From the NCBI RefSeq assembly GCF_900103815.1, contig NZ_FNHZ01000001.1, positions 186,001 to 250,000 on the forward strand: a stretch of 64,000 nucleotides of DNA, in the 5' to 3' direction. The notes beneath the pieces were generated by a model. That model did not search any database. It saw only the letters and a program-made list of their open reading frames with translations, and was not told where the DNA came from. Shown in pieces: positions 18,641-27,764 of this stretch (the stretch's first letter is position 1; every line of letters begins with the position of its first letter). The position numbers were made by a program, and so were the translations under genes. The stretch is from Lachnospira pectinoschiza. Its GTDB lineage: Bacteria > Bacillota > Clostridia > Lachnospirales > Lachnospiraceae.

Positions 18641-21600
18641 ATGAAGAGAAAGATTTTGGCGGGTGTGATGGCATTTTTACTTATCTTTAGCACCCTAAGT
18701 CAGGATTTAATTGCCTTTGCTGATACTAGTTCAAATTCAAGTGATTTAGTAACCGTAACAGTTACTAATGCAGAAACAGATGAGGCTTTAGCTGGTGGAA
18801 CTATTTCTAAGTCAACTCAGTTTAAAGCTAGCTATAAATTTAAGGATGTGGCAATTAATACCACAGACGATGGAGCAATACAGCAGGGAGAGACTTTGGA
18901 ACTTCCAAGTATAACTGGAATTTCACAGTTTAATTTATCCGCACAAACTATAAAGGTTTATGACACTACAAACACTATTGAATTTGGTGAAGTAGTTATT
19001 ACACCTGACACAGATAAGGATTTAGCTACTGTAGAGTTTACTTTAACCTCAGACCAGGCAGGAACTCTAAGTAATGCTTATTTCGACATTATTTTAGCCC
19101 TAAATGAGACATTAACAACAGAGAGAAGAGAGATAACATTTCCAGACGGAAGCGTTTACACCTTTACTATTAAAGAATATGTAACAACACCTCCTAGTTT
19201 ATCTATCGAAGCTACAAAAAAAGATGACACAACGGTTTCTTGGGAAGTAGATATTACTAATGCCGAGACACCTACTGAATATGAAAATGGTTACACAATA
19301 TCAATAGACCTTTCAGACGATGAATCTTACGTTTCAGACAGTTTTAAAATAAATCAAGAGAGTCAAACAGCAACATATGACGAGTCTAGCAAAACATTAA
19401 CATTCTCAATTGATAGCCCTACTACAGATTCAAAAGCAGTTACACAAATTACTTATGATACAACGACTGCATTTTCATTAAAAGAATCAGACATTACAAA
19501 CAATGTAACAGAGATGGAAGTAGCTTTAACAGATACTGCCAACTTAATTGATAACAGCGATAATTCTTACATTTATAGCGAGCCAGTTTCTGACACAGAG
19601 ACACTTACAAAGTCCGTTAAGCAGTGGCTTAATAAGGAAGTTACAGGAAGTGTAACTACAGATGGAATTATTAACTGGAAGATTACTGTTAACAACAATG
19701 GTTATTCGTTACAAAATGTAACACTATACGATTTATTTGCAGGTGACGGGGCAAATATGACACTAGTAGACGGTGTTGTAAATGTTGAAACAACAAACAA
19801 TTCAACAGGGGAAACAACAACATCAAGTCTTAGTGCAAGTTTAAATGAGACAAATTCAAGTGAATATACATGGTCTGCTCTTCTTGGCAACATGACAGGA
19901 GACACAACAATCGTAATAAGCTATTCAACACAGATTACTAACTATGCTGACTATTTAAAGCAGAATCATAGTTCTAATCCTAAAAATGATGCTTGGGTAA
20001 CTTACGAATACGATTTTGATGGCAACGGCACTTCAGAGTTTAAGGGCCCTAGCGTAACAAAGGAAGCTTCTGTTAACTTAAGTTCAGGTATTGAGATTAG
20101 AGGCGTAAGCTACGATCCATCAACTCATGAACTTACATGGAAGGTCTTAGTAAATCAGGGTTATCAGCCAGTTACTGAGGTTAAGATTACTGATTTAATT
20201 CCAAGTGAACAGACATACGTGGATTCTTCTATAAGCGAGGTAAGTCTTATAAATAGTGATGGGGAGACAGTCTCTACATTATCTGTAACTCCTACTCCAA
20301 CAGAGGATTTAAGCGATAATAATAACATTTTAATAAATCTTGGCAGTTTAGTAGATTCAGAGGATAGCAGTAAGGGCTATGAAGCAGTTTTCACACTTAA
20401 AACTGTATTAACAGATGATGCTGCTAGCACATGGACAAATAACACAAGCACTACATTTTCAAACACAGTATCCCTTGATATTGCTGAAAATGCATCGGCT
20501 CAGGCAAGTACTGCAAAGATTAGCTATACAAGTAACGTATTAAAGACAAGTATAGATAACTACAGCTACAACGACCACACAGTAGACGTGACAGTAACTG
20601 TGGACACTAATAAGATGGATATGGAAAATGCAGTAGTTGTAGATAGTTTAAACTATGACGATTACAGCTTTGAAATCGTAGATGACACAGTTTATGTAAA
20701 TGGCACAGAAACAGAGCATAGCCTTAATGATGAGGGAAATCTAGTAGTTTCCCTTGGAGATATCTCAAAGGATGAGGGAGATTCAAGCATTAAGACTATT
20801 AGCTTTAAGGCCAAGGTAAATAGTGATAATTACGAGACTATTAATAATGGAACTTTTAGCATTTGCAATACTGCAAAGCTTACAACTGATGACATTACAA
20901 AGCTTACTGATTTAAATGCAGTTGAGGTGACATCAGAAAAGATTACAATTACAAACTCTATTATTAAGAAGGAAGGCCAGGCAGATAGTAGTACAGGTCA
21001 GGCTGATTACACAGTTTACATTAATAGAGCAAGACTTGATTTAACAAACAATTTCACAGTAAGAGATACACTTGGTAGCTCAATGGAACTTGATCAGTTA
21101 TCCATCGCCCTTTACCAGTGCGATACTGATGATGATGGAAATATTACAGCAGAGACTTTAGTGGATTCATCTGAATACACAGTTTCTGTAGAAATTAATA
21201 GCGAGAACAAGACAGTAATGGATGTTACACTTCCAGAAACTAACTATGTTTACAAGCTTACATATAGCGCACAGTTAGTAGATGTAACCCTTGCAGATTG
21301 TTCTAATAATATAAGCATTGTCTATAAGGATTCATCTTCATTTGCAAGTTCAAGCCAAAATTTAAAGACATCCTTTAAGGCAGGTGCAGAATTTACAAGC
21401 GCTGCTTACCTCTACATTGAGGCAGTTGATTCAAAGGGTAACGCTCTTTCAGGCGTTAGCTTTGCAGTAATCGACCCTGATACTAACGAGGAAGTTTTAG
21501 TGCTTACAACTAAGACAGATGGTGTGGCAACAGCGATTTCTACAAAGCTTACTGAAGGTAAGACTTATATTGTAGAAGAGCTTGAAACACCAGATACATA

Positions 21601-23041
21601 TAAGGAGGTTGAAAGTCAGGAAACAGAGGCTGTTGGTCTTGGTAAGTCCAATGCCCAGACCCTTACCTTTACACATGAGAAGCTTTCAACAACTATTAAA
21701 ATCTACAATAGAGCAAATACAGAAGATGGCGATTTGCTTGATGCTACAAGTTTAGTTTTAACTAAAGACGGAAGTGAGGTTGCTAGTTGGAATTCAACAG
21801 ATGCTAATGCTTATGAAGCAACGATTTACTTAGATAGCGAGTATTGTTTAACAGCTACAGCTCCTTCAGACTACACATCAGGCGAGGCTATTAGCTTTAA
21901 GCTTGTTCAGAATGCTACAACAGGCGAACTTAAACTTACACAGCTCGTGGATGGTTCTTATGTAAATGTAGACGCCATCAACATGGTAAACGTGGCAAAG
22001 GATAGATTATCCTTTAGCGTAAGTAAGCTTTCAGATAGTCAGGAAACAGAAATTGAGGGCGCAACTCTTGCAATCTCAACTGCTTCTGAATTAACAGAGG
22101 ATAGCTTAGTAGAAAGATGGACAACTAATGGCGCAGCTCATAAGACTTCTCTTGCAGAAGGCGAGTACTACTTAATTGAAGAAAGTGCACCAGTAGGCTT
22201 TGAAGTTGCCAACACAATAAAGTTTAAGATTGATTCAGATTTAAAGCTTTATGTGGCTGATGAAGAGGACAACAACACACTTGTGGAAACAACTGCATCG
22301 ACTAGTTCAGACTCTGACGAAACTTCAAGCACAAGTCTTACAATCTCTATGATTGATAAGCACAACACTAGCGAAACAGCAAGTTTTACACTAAGCCCAA
22401 GCACACTAGGGCTATCTGATGATACATTTTCAGCCCTAAGCTTTGTAGTAAAGACATATGCAGATGGTGATTTAGATAGTCAAACATCAGAGTTAATAAC
22501 AGTTGAGGCGGTGGCAGCAGATGAAGAAAATCTTGAATACAGCTACGCATTAAATTATCAGGATGAATACATTTTATTAGCTCAAAATACAATTGATGGT
22601 TACGAAGCAATTCCTGCAATTAGCTTTAAAATCATGGGCTCTGTGGATGAAGAGGGAAATATTGTAGACACATTACTTCTTTATTCAGCAGCAACAAATT
22701 CTTATGTGACTTCAACATTAGAAAATCTTCAGAGTCTTGTAGTTTTAAAGAAAGCTGAAGTTGCAGGAGATTACGATGATAATGGAATTGGCGAGACTCA
22801 CAGCTATCAATTTGATATAATGAATCTAGAAGTAGCTAAGTCTGAGGATGCATATCTTGGTGCCTTAGGAGAGCTTGGGGCAGACGAGACAGACACTAAC
22901 AAAGTAGACGCTCAAAAAGCAGACAGACTTAAGCAGACAGGTGGATTTATTGGTACAGCATGGTCTTATCTAGTTTCACTCGGCCTCGTGCTTACAGGCC
23001 TTGCCTTGGTATTTAAGAAAAAGGAAGATAATAATGACTAA
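18641..23041 (+). CDS. Large sortase-anchored surface adhesin with Cna/SpaA-like repeats
   Basis: This 1466-aa secreted protein has a signal peptide (residues 1-28, ending LIAFA). Residues 35-320 look like a collagen-adhesin N-terminal fold. Threonine/serine-rich DUF11-like strand repeats follow to about 900. Then come Cna-B/SpaA-type domains, with glutamates in IVEELETPDTYK and YYLIEESAPVGFE that match the isopeptide-forming or catalytic position of that fold. The C-terminus has a sorting signal: LKQTGG at 1430-1435, a hydrophobic helix and a KKKEDNND tail. The second position is K rather than P. The gene overlaps its sortase by 8 bp. It is probably a host- or matrix-binding stalk protein on the cell wall. 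Confidence 0.9.
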   Translation: MKRKILAGVMAFLLIFSTLSQDLIAFADTSSNSSDLVTVTVTNAETDEALAGGTISKSTQFKASYKFKDVAINTTDDGAIQQGETLELPSITGISQFNLSAQTIKVYDTTNTIEFGEVVITPDTDKDLATVEFTLTSDQAGTLSNAYFDIILALNETLTTERREITFPDGSVYTFTIKEYVTTPPSLSIEATKKDDTTVSWEVDITNAETPTEYENGYTISIDLSDDESYVSDSFKINQESQTATYDESSKTLTFSIDSPTTDSKAVTQITYDTTTAFSLKESDITNNVTEMEVALTDTANLIDNSDNSYIYSEPVSDTETLTKSVKQWLNKEVTGSVTTDGIINWKITVNNNGYSLQNVTLYDLFAGDGANMTLVDGVVNVETTNNSTGETTTSSLSASLNETNSSEYTWSALLGNMTGDTTIVISYSTQITNYADYLKQNHSSNPKNDAWVTYEYDFDGNGTSEFKGPSVTKEASVNLSSGIEIRGVSYDPSTHELTWKVLVNQGYQPVTEVKITDLIPSEQTYVDSSISEVSLINSDGETVSTLSVTPTPTEDLSDNNNILINLGSLVDSEDSSKGYEAVFTLKTVLTDDAASTWTNNTSTTFSNTVSLDIAENASAQASTAKISYTSNVLKTSIDNYSYNDHTVDVTVTVDTNKMDMENAVVVDSLNYDDYSFEIVDDTVYVNGTETEHSLNDEGNLVVSLGDISKDEGDSSIKTISFKAKVNSDNYETINNGTFSICNTAKLTTDDITKLTDLNAVEVTSEKITITNSIIKKEGQADSSTGQADYTVYINRARLDLTNNFTVRDTLGSSMELDQLSIALYQCDTDDDGNITAETLVDSSEYTVSVEINSENKTVMDVTLPETNYVYKLTYSAQLVDVTLADCSNNISIVYKDSSSFASSSQNLKTSFKAGAEFTSAAYLYIEAVDSKGNALSGVSFAVIDPDTNEEVLVLTTKTDGVATAISTKLTEGKTYIVEELETPDTYKEVESQETEAVGLGKSNAQTLTFTHEKLSTTIKIYNRANTEDGDLLDATSLVLTKDGSEVASWNSTDANAYEATIYLDSEYCLTATAPSDYTSGEAISFKLVQNATTGELKLTQLVDGSYVNVDAINMVNVAKDRLSFSVSKLSDSQETEIEGATLAISTASELTEDSLVERWTTNGAAHKTSLAEGEYYLIEESAPVGFEVANTIKFKIDSDLKLYVADEEDNNTLVETTASTSSDSDETSSTSLTISMIDKHNTSETASFTLSPSTLGLSDDTFSALSFVVKTYADGDLDSQTSELITVEAVAADEENLEYSYALNYQDEYILLAQNTIDGYEAIPAISFKIMGSVDEEGNIVDTLLLYSAATNSYVTSTLENLQSLVVLKKAEVAGDYDDNGIGETHSYQFDIMNLEVAKSEDAYLGALGELGADETDTNKVDAQKADRLKQTGGFIGTAWSYLVSLGLVLTGLALVFKKKEDNND

Positions 23042-23648
23042 GAAAAATGTTATTTTTAAAATCCTAGGTTTAATCTTGGTTTTTATAGGTCTAGCCCTTT
23101 TCCTAGCTTCAGTCTTACTTAACGTAAGGCAGTACAGGGAGGCGGCTAAGACCTTAAAGGAGTTTAGAGAGACTAAAGAGGAAATTGAAAATGATAGTGA
23201 CTTGCAGGAAGCCTACAAAGAAAAGGAAGAGAGCAAGGACTATGAAGAAGGCGAATTGCTATACATTTTAAAAATCCCTTCCATCGATTCAAAGAATCCA
23301 GTAAAGGAGGGCGTGGAATCAAATGTTTTATCTGATTCTCTAGGCCATGATCCTTCAACAGCTTATGCTGGAGAACAGGGTAACTGCGTGATTGCAGGTC
23401 ACAGAAATTATAGCTTTGGAAAATATTTTAACAGGCTTAATGAGGTGCAAATAGGCGATGAACTTTATCTAGAAACTATGACAGAGGAGTATTGCTATGA
23501 AGTTACCGAAATTAAGGTAGTTGAGCCGACGGATACCTATATTCTTGAGAATATCGGGGATGAGGAAACTTTAACGCTTTATACTTGTACACCAATTTAT
23601 ATCGCAACTCATAGATTAGTTATTATAGCAACTAGGGTTAATAATTAA
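23034..23648 (+). CDS. Sortase family transpeptidase dedicated to the adjacent adhesin
   Basis: This 204-aa protein has an N-terminal membrane anchor (residues 5-27), a charged linker and a sortase catalytic domain. The triad is complete: H123 in VIAGHRNYSFG, C185 in TLYTCTP and R194 in ATHRLVI. The TLxTC motif fits class A/D-like housekeeping or accessory sortases rather than pilin class C, and no lid segment is evident. The start at 23034 overlaps the adhesin stop by 8 bp; a reading from 23001 lies inside that gene. Because the sole neighbour carries LKQTGG, the enzyme is expected to recognise that variant. Confidence 0.92.
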   Translation: MTKKNVIFKILGLILVFIGLALFLASVLLNVRQYREAAKTLKEFRETKEEIENDSDLQEAYKEKEESKDYEEGELLYILKIPSIDSKNPVKEGVESNVLSDSLGHDPSTAYAGEQGNCVIAGHRNYSFGKYFNRLNEVQIGDELYLETMTEEYCYEVTEIKVVEPTDTYILENIGDEETLTLYTCTPIYIATHRLVIIATRVNN

Positions 23649-23662
23649 GCATTATAGAAAGA

Positions 23663-24312
23663 AAATGTGGCTTAGACCACATAATTCCCGGCCTTTTTTG
23701 TTAGAATGGTCAAAAATAGGAAAGAGAGAAAAGATATGAGTACATTTTTAGGACCTATACATTTTTGGCTATACAATAAAATTGGCAAGCAGGAAGAATT
23801 GACAAAGCTTATGGCAACTACAGCCGAGGCAAAGAATTGGATTGAAAATGCAAGCGCCTACACTAAAGAATTGCCAGCCCTTGAATCAGTTATTGATGAA
23901 AGTAACATTCATGGTTGGCTACAGGCAGAAATTGCAGATGCCGAAAACAGATATGCTAGTTTAATTTCTAATATTGCTGACAATATCGATGATTTAAAGG
24001 AGATGGCCTACGAATTTGGTAAGGCCAATGCCCTTTCATCAGATTTAGAACTAGCAGGAATCTTTAAGGCCTTTGAGGGTTTCTTTGTTAATGGCATGCC
24101 TTGTGATCACGTAAATATGGTGACTAGTGAAGAAGAGGATAGCCTTAGCTGGGAAATGAATCAGGATATTCATGCCCAGTATTGGAGCGATATTGATGGA
24201 GCTTATTATTATCTTCTTCGTAAATCTATAATGGATGGAATGCTTGAAAATACAGGATTCATGGTAGAGATGGAGGATATCTATCACTACACAATTAAGA
24301 GAAAGTAAGATA
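23663..24312 (+). repeat. Direct repeat, right copy (about 650 bp)
   Basis: This matches 17718-18368 with one single-base indel in the leader and scattered substitutions. The left edge cuts the terminator hairpin, so the G-rich outer arm present at 17711 is absent here. That implies the copied unit began within the hairpin, and that 17718-18368 lies in the older context. Confidence 0.92.
23736..24308 (+). CDS. Uncharacterised 190-aa protein, right paralogue
   Basis: This is the same protein as at 17792-18364, identical in length and about 96% identical in sequence. The GMPCDHVNM motif, the WLYNKIG start and the TIKRK end are all retained, and both copies are open, so both may be functional. 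The start at 23736 is preceded by AGGAAAGAGAG as in the other copy. Third-position changes as well as replacements separate the two copies, so the duplication is not brand new. Function unknown; placement at both ends of the adhesin cassette suggests the gene was copied as part of a rearrangement. Confidence 0.8.
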   Translation: MSTFLGPIHFWLYNKIGKQEELTKLMATTAEAKNWIENASAYTKELPALESVIDESNIHGWLQAEIADAENRYASLISNIADNIDDLKEMAYEFGKANALSSDLELAGIFKAFEGFFVNGMPCDHVNMVTSEEEDSLSWEMNQDIHAQYWSDIDGAYYYLLRKSIMDGMLENTGFMVEMEDIYHYTIKRK

Positions 24313-24329
24313 TAGATTAATATATTAAG

Positions 24330-24365
24330 AGCAGCTAATTGTAGTGTCAGTTAGCTGCTTTTTTA
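24330..24365 (+). terminator. Terminator after the right 190-aa gene
   Basis: AGCAGCTAA and TTAGCTGCT form a perfect 9-bp stem followed by six T. It is outside the duplicated unit, so the two copies end in unrelated terminators. Confidence 0.9.
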
Positions 24366-24401
24366 TAAGAAAAAAGATTGTTATAAATTTGACACATCCC
24401 C

Positions 24402-24430
24402 TTGACATAAAAAATATGAAATGCTAATGT
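24402..24430 (+). promoter_or_regulatory. Promoter of the PrpR-type regulator gene
   Basis: A consensus TTGACA at 24402-24407 and TAATGT at 24425-24430 are separated by 17 bp, with a TGC extended -10. Transcription would begin near 24437, about 33 bp before the chosen ATG at 24470. Confidence 0.75.
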
Positions 24431-24469
24431 GAAATTGTATGAAATATAATGAAATGGAGTCAGGGGTTT

Positions 24470-26368
24470 ATGTCAAATATTGCAGTATTATTTCCAGAAG
24501 AGGAAATGCTTGATATTGTGTCTGAAATGGATGCAGAGGTTCAAGAGGATATAATTTATAAAAAGGCCATACAAACAGTGAATGCTATTAGCGAAGCAAG
24601 AAAGGCTATTAATGAAGGTGCAGATATAATAGTTGCCAGGGGATATCAACATTTGCTAATAGATAAGTACACTAATATACCTACAGTAGCTGTGAAGTTT
24701 CAGGCCCAGGAAGTTGGTATTTTAGTTAAGAAGGCTAAGACTATGATTAAGGATAAAAAGCCTTGCATTGGTTTTATTGCCTTTCCTAATACACTAGGTA
24801 ATCTTGATATGATGGCTGAGCTTTTTGATGTGGAGTTTCATGTTGAAACAATAACTCAGATTGAAGAATGTACTTTAGCATTAAAGGAACTTGCTAAGTA
24901 TAATGTAGACTTAATTATAGGTGGTAAGGTAATATGTGAAGAAGCTCAGAAAATGGGCCTACTTACACTACTTTATAAAACTACTTATGAGTCAATTTAC
25001 ACAGCAATTGAAGAAGCTAGAAGAATATCTAAGGCTATTGAAATTGAAAAACAAAATGTTGCTCAGTTTACAACAGTAATAGATCATTCTTTTAGTGGAA
25101 TTATTAAGATAAATAAGAATCATAAGATAATAGCTATAAATGAAAGGGCACAAACACTTATAAAGACAGGAATTGAGGATGCAGTTGGCCAAGAGCTTTT
25201 TGAAACTTTTCCTGATATAGAGAAGACATCAGTAGATAAGGTATTAACAGGGGAGCGTGAAAGCTATACAACATCAGTTAATATAAAGAATCAGTCATGG
25301 ATAATATTAATTGCGCCTATACAATATGATGAGAAAATCACAGGGGCAATTATTTCTCTACAAAAACTAGAAAGGAATTCTAAGGGCGATGCTAACAAAC
25401 ATCTTGAGTTAATGAAGAATGGATTTATAGCTCAAAGGACTTTTAAGGATATTATAACTAATGATGAAGGAATGAAAGAACAGATTAGAATTGCTAAAGT
25501 TTATGCCCTATCATCAAATCCCATTTTAATTTATTCAGAAGTTGGTAATCAGGCAGAGAGTTTTGCAGAAGCCATTCATAATAATAGTGATAGAAAGGCA
25601 GGAAGCTTTGTAAGTATTGATGTGGAAGGCTTAACAGATGAGCAACAAGTTGAGGTCCTTTTTGGAGATTTAAACGGAGGGGATATAACTAAAAGAACAG
25701 AGTCAGCCCTAGCTAAAGCAAGCCATGGTACTTTATTTATAAGAAATATAGACAAGTTATCTAAACTAGCACAAAGTCAGCTACTTAGAACTCTTATGTT
25801 TAGAAAGACCTTAAGTACAGACATGCTTTCCATGGATGAGTATGATGTAAGAATCATAGCTCTTTCTAGAGAACAGCTTTTAAAATGTGTTGAAAGGGGC
25901 TGCTTTAATAAGGAACTTTTCTACTATTTACACGGATTAACACTTAACATACCTAGTTTAGAGGAAAGACCTAAGGACTTAGAGGAATTTTTTGATAGCT
26001 ATATAAAAGAGTTCTCAAGAAAATATAGCAAGTTCGTTAAGATATCAATAGATGCCAAGATTAGGTTAAAGAAGTTAGAATGGCCAGGTAACTTAATTCA
26101 ACTTCGCACATTTGCAGAAAAGCTAGTAATTGTTACTAATAAGAGAATAGTAGATGATAGATCTATAACTAAAACATATCAGGAATTATATCCAGATATA
26201 TTAAAACATGATGATGAAAACATTCTTGTGGTTTATAAAGAACATGAGGCTAAGCATTTAGAAGATTTAATGATGAAATATAATGGCAATCGTAAAAAGA
26301 TTGCAGCAGAGCTTGGCATAAGTACCACAACTCTTTGGAGAAAGCTGAAAAAATACGCTATAGAATAA
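24470..26368 (+). CDS. PrpR-type regulator with a degenerate sigma-54 AAA+ domain
   Basis: This 632-aa protein has a PrpR N-terminal sensor (about 1-190), a PAS domain (about 200-310), an AAA+ remnant (about 335-560) and a Fis-type HTH at the C-terminus (NRKKIAAELGISTTTLWRKLKKY). The AAA+ part keeps the fold of sigma-54 activators but has lost the working parts. Walker A reads SEVGNQAES with no GK, Walker B reads TLFIRNIDKL with no DE, and the GAFTGA loop is absent (FGDLNGGDITKR). It cannot be a normal sigma-54 ATPase and probably acts through the main sigma factor. It precedes the glucarate operon, its likely target. I chose the ATG at 24470 (GGGG upstream) over one at 24449. Confidence 0.85.
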   Translation: MSNIAVLFPEEEMLDIVSEMDAEVQEDIIYKKAIQTVNAISEARKAINEGADIIVARGYQHLLIDKYTNIPTVAVKFQAQEVGILVKKAKTMIKDKKPCIGFIAFPNTLGNLDMMAELFDVEFHVETITQIEECTLALKELAKYNVDLIIGGKVICEEAQKMGLLTLLYKTTYESIYTAIEEARRISKAIEIEKQNVAQFTTVIDHSFSGIIKINKNHKIIAINERAQTLIKTGIEDAVGQELFETFPDIEKTSVDKVLTGERESYTTSVNIKNQSWIILIAPIQYDEKITGAIISLQKLERNSKGDANKHLELMKNGFIAQRTFKDIITNDEGMKEQIRIAKVYALSSNPILIYSEVGNQAESFAEAIHNNSDRKAGSFVSIDVEGLTDEQQVEVLFGDLNGGDITKRTESALAKASHGTLFIRNIDKLSKLAQSQLLRTLMFRKTLSTDMLSMDEYDVRIIALSREQLLKCVERGCFNKELFYYLHGLTLNIPSLEERPKDLEEFFDSYIKEFSRKYSKFVKISIDAKIRLKKLEWPGNLIQLRTFAEKLVIVTNKRIVDDRSITKTYQELYPDILKHDDENILVVYKEHEAKHLEDLMMKYNGNRKKIAAELGISTTTLWRKLKKYAIE

Positions 26369-26375
26369 GAAAAAA

Positions 26376-26449
26376 GTCAGTAGTATTAACCTTTTGAAAG
26401 CTATTTATGTATAGCTAAAACAAAAGTTATAATGCTACTGCTTTTTTTA
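26376..26449 (+). terminator. Terminator after the PrpR-type gene
   Basis: Outer arms GTCAGTAGTATT and AATGCTACTGC enclose a smaller internal hairpin (AGCTATtta/ATAGCT) and are followed by seven T. Confidence 0.8.
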
Positions 26450-26828
26450 TATTAAAAATATTCTACAGTAATTTTATGCAAAAACCAGTCTTATTTTTTG
26501 TGTAATTTATCTAAATTTACAAAAATGAATAAAAGCATTCCAGCTAATATTTCGTTTTTTTTCAAATGATTTCAAAAACAATTTAAAGATAAAATATATA
26601 GTATACAAGCCTTTTAAAATGAAAAAATATGAATGAGATTGCAATAATGAAATTTCAGTTTTGAAAATTAGTAAATCTGTTACAAAATTAACAAATCTTC
26701 ATTGGGCTTTTGGTCAATAGTATCAAAAGCTATTTCTAATTAGAATAAAGTCAGTTGATGAAATTTAAATTTCATACTACCAAATAATAAAGAAAAATTT
26801 TAAAGAGAAATTAAGGAGGATTTTGAAG
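26450..26828 (+). promoter_or_regulatory. Control region of the glucarate operon with two palindromes
   Basis: This 379-bp gene-free and very AT-rich stretch separates the regulator from garR. It holds TGAAATTTCA at 26648-26657 and TGAAATTTAAATTTCA at 26759-26774, both perfect palindromes sharing the half TGAAATTT and 111 bp apart. They are candidate operators for the PrpR-type protein. I found no convincing -24/-12 sigma-54 promoter (GG-N10-GC with context), which agrees with the broken ATPase of the regulator. No clear -35/-10 pair could be assigned. Confidence 0.5.
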
Positions 26829-27716
26829 ATGAAAATCGGTTTTATTGGATTAGGAATTATGGGTAAGCCAATGAGTAAGAACTTATTAAAGGCTGGATAT
26901 GAATTAGTAGTAAATAATAAGGGTCAGGAAGCTATGGATGAATTAGTAGCTCTTGGTGCTACAGCAGCAGCAAACGCTAAGGAAGTTGCTAGCCAGTGTG
27001 ACGTTATTATTACAATGCTTCCAAACTCACCACACGTTAGAGAAGTATGTCTTGGTGAAAACGGTGTTATTGATGGTGCTAAGGAAGGCACAATCGTTAT
27101 TGATATGAGCTCAATTGATCCTGTAGAAAGCAAGAAGATTGGTGCTGAACTTGCTAAGAAGGGTATTGAATTAATGGATGCTCCTGTAAGTGGTGGCGAA
27201 CCAAAGGCTATCGACGGAACTATCTCAGTTATGGTTGGTGGTAACAAGGAAAGCTTCGATAAGTACTATGATTTATTAATGGCTATGGCTGGTTCTGTAG
27301 TATACGTTGGACCTCTTGGTTCTGGTAACGTTGCTAAGCTTGCTAACCAGGTTATCGTTGCTCTTAACATTGCAGCTGTATCAGAAGCTTTAACACTTGC
27401 TGTTAAGAACGGTGCAGATCCTGAACTTGTATACCAGGCTATTAGAGGTGGTCTTGCTGGATCAACAGTACTTGATGCTAAGGCTCCAATGATGATGGCT
27501 CATGACTTCAAGCCAGGTTTCAGAATTGAACTTCATATTAAGGATTTAGCAAATGCTATTAACGCAGCTCATGCAACAAGCACAGCTCTTCCACTTACAT
27601 CACAGGTAATGGAAATCATGCAGGGCTTAAAGAATGATGGTTGCGAAAAGGAAGATCATAGTGCAATCGTTCGTTACTATGAGAAGATTTCTAGTACATC
27701 AGTAGAACGTAAGTAA
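26829..27716 (+). CDS. garR: Tartronate semialdehyde (2-hydroxy-3-oxopropionate) reductase
   Basis: This 295-aa enzyme reduces tartronate semialdehyde to D-glycerate with NAD(P)H. It belongs to the beta-hydroxyacid dehydrogenases: nucleotide motif GFIGLGIMGKPMS at residues 4-16, substrate motif DAPVSGGEPKA near 117, and the catalytic lysine K170 in GSGNVAKLANQ. Length is the family norm. The ATG at 26829 has AAGGAGG at the right spacing, and a TTG at 26823 is less likely. It is first in the operon with permease, GudD, a DapA-family enzyme and glycerate kinase, which fits the garR role. Confidence 0.93.
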   Translation: MKIGFIGLGIMGKPMSKNLLKAGYELVVNNKGQEAMDELVALGATAAANAKEVASQCDVIITMLPNSPHVREVCLGENGVIDGAKEGTIVIDMSSIDPVESKKIGAELAKKGIELMDAPVSGGEPKAIDGTISVMVGGNKESFDKYYDLLMAMAGSVVYVGPLGSGNVAKLANQVIVALNIAAVSEALTLAVKNGADPELVYQAIRGGLAGSTVLDAKAPMMMAHDFKPGFRIELHIKDLANAINAAHATSTALPLTSQVMEIMQGLKNDGCEKEDHSAIVRYYEKISSTSVERK

Positions 27717-27764
27717 TTGTTTCTAATAAGTTTTTTTTATGATGTATTGGGGGAAATTTTTCTT

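Noticed and set aside
26450-26828. Sigma-54 (-24/-12) promoter for the glucarate operon
   Set aside because: No GG-N10-GC element in suitable context was found, and the neighbouring regulator lacks the ATPase motifs needed for sigma-54.
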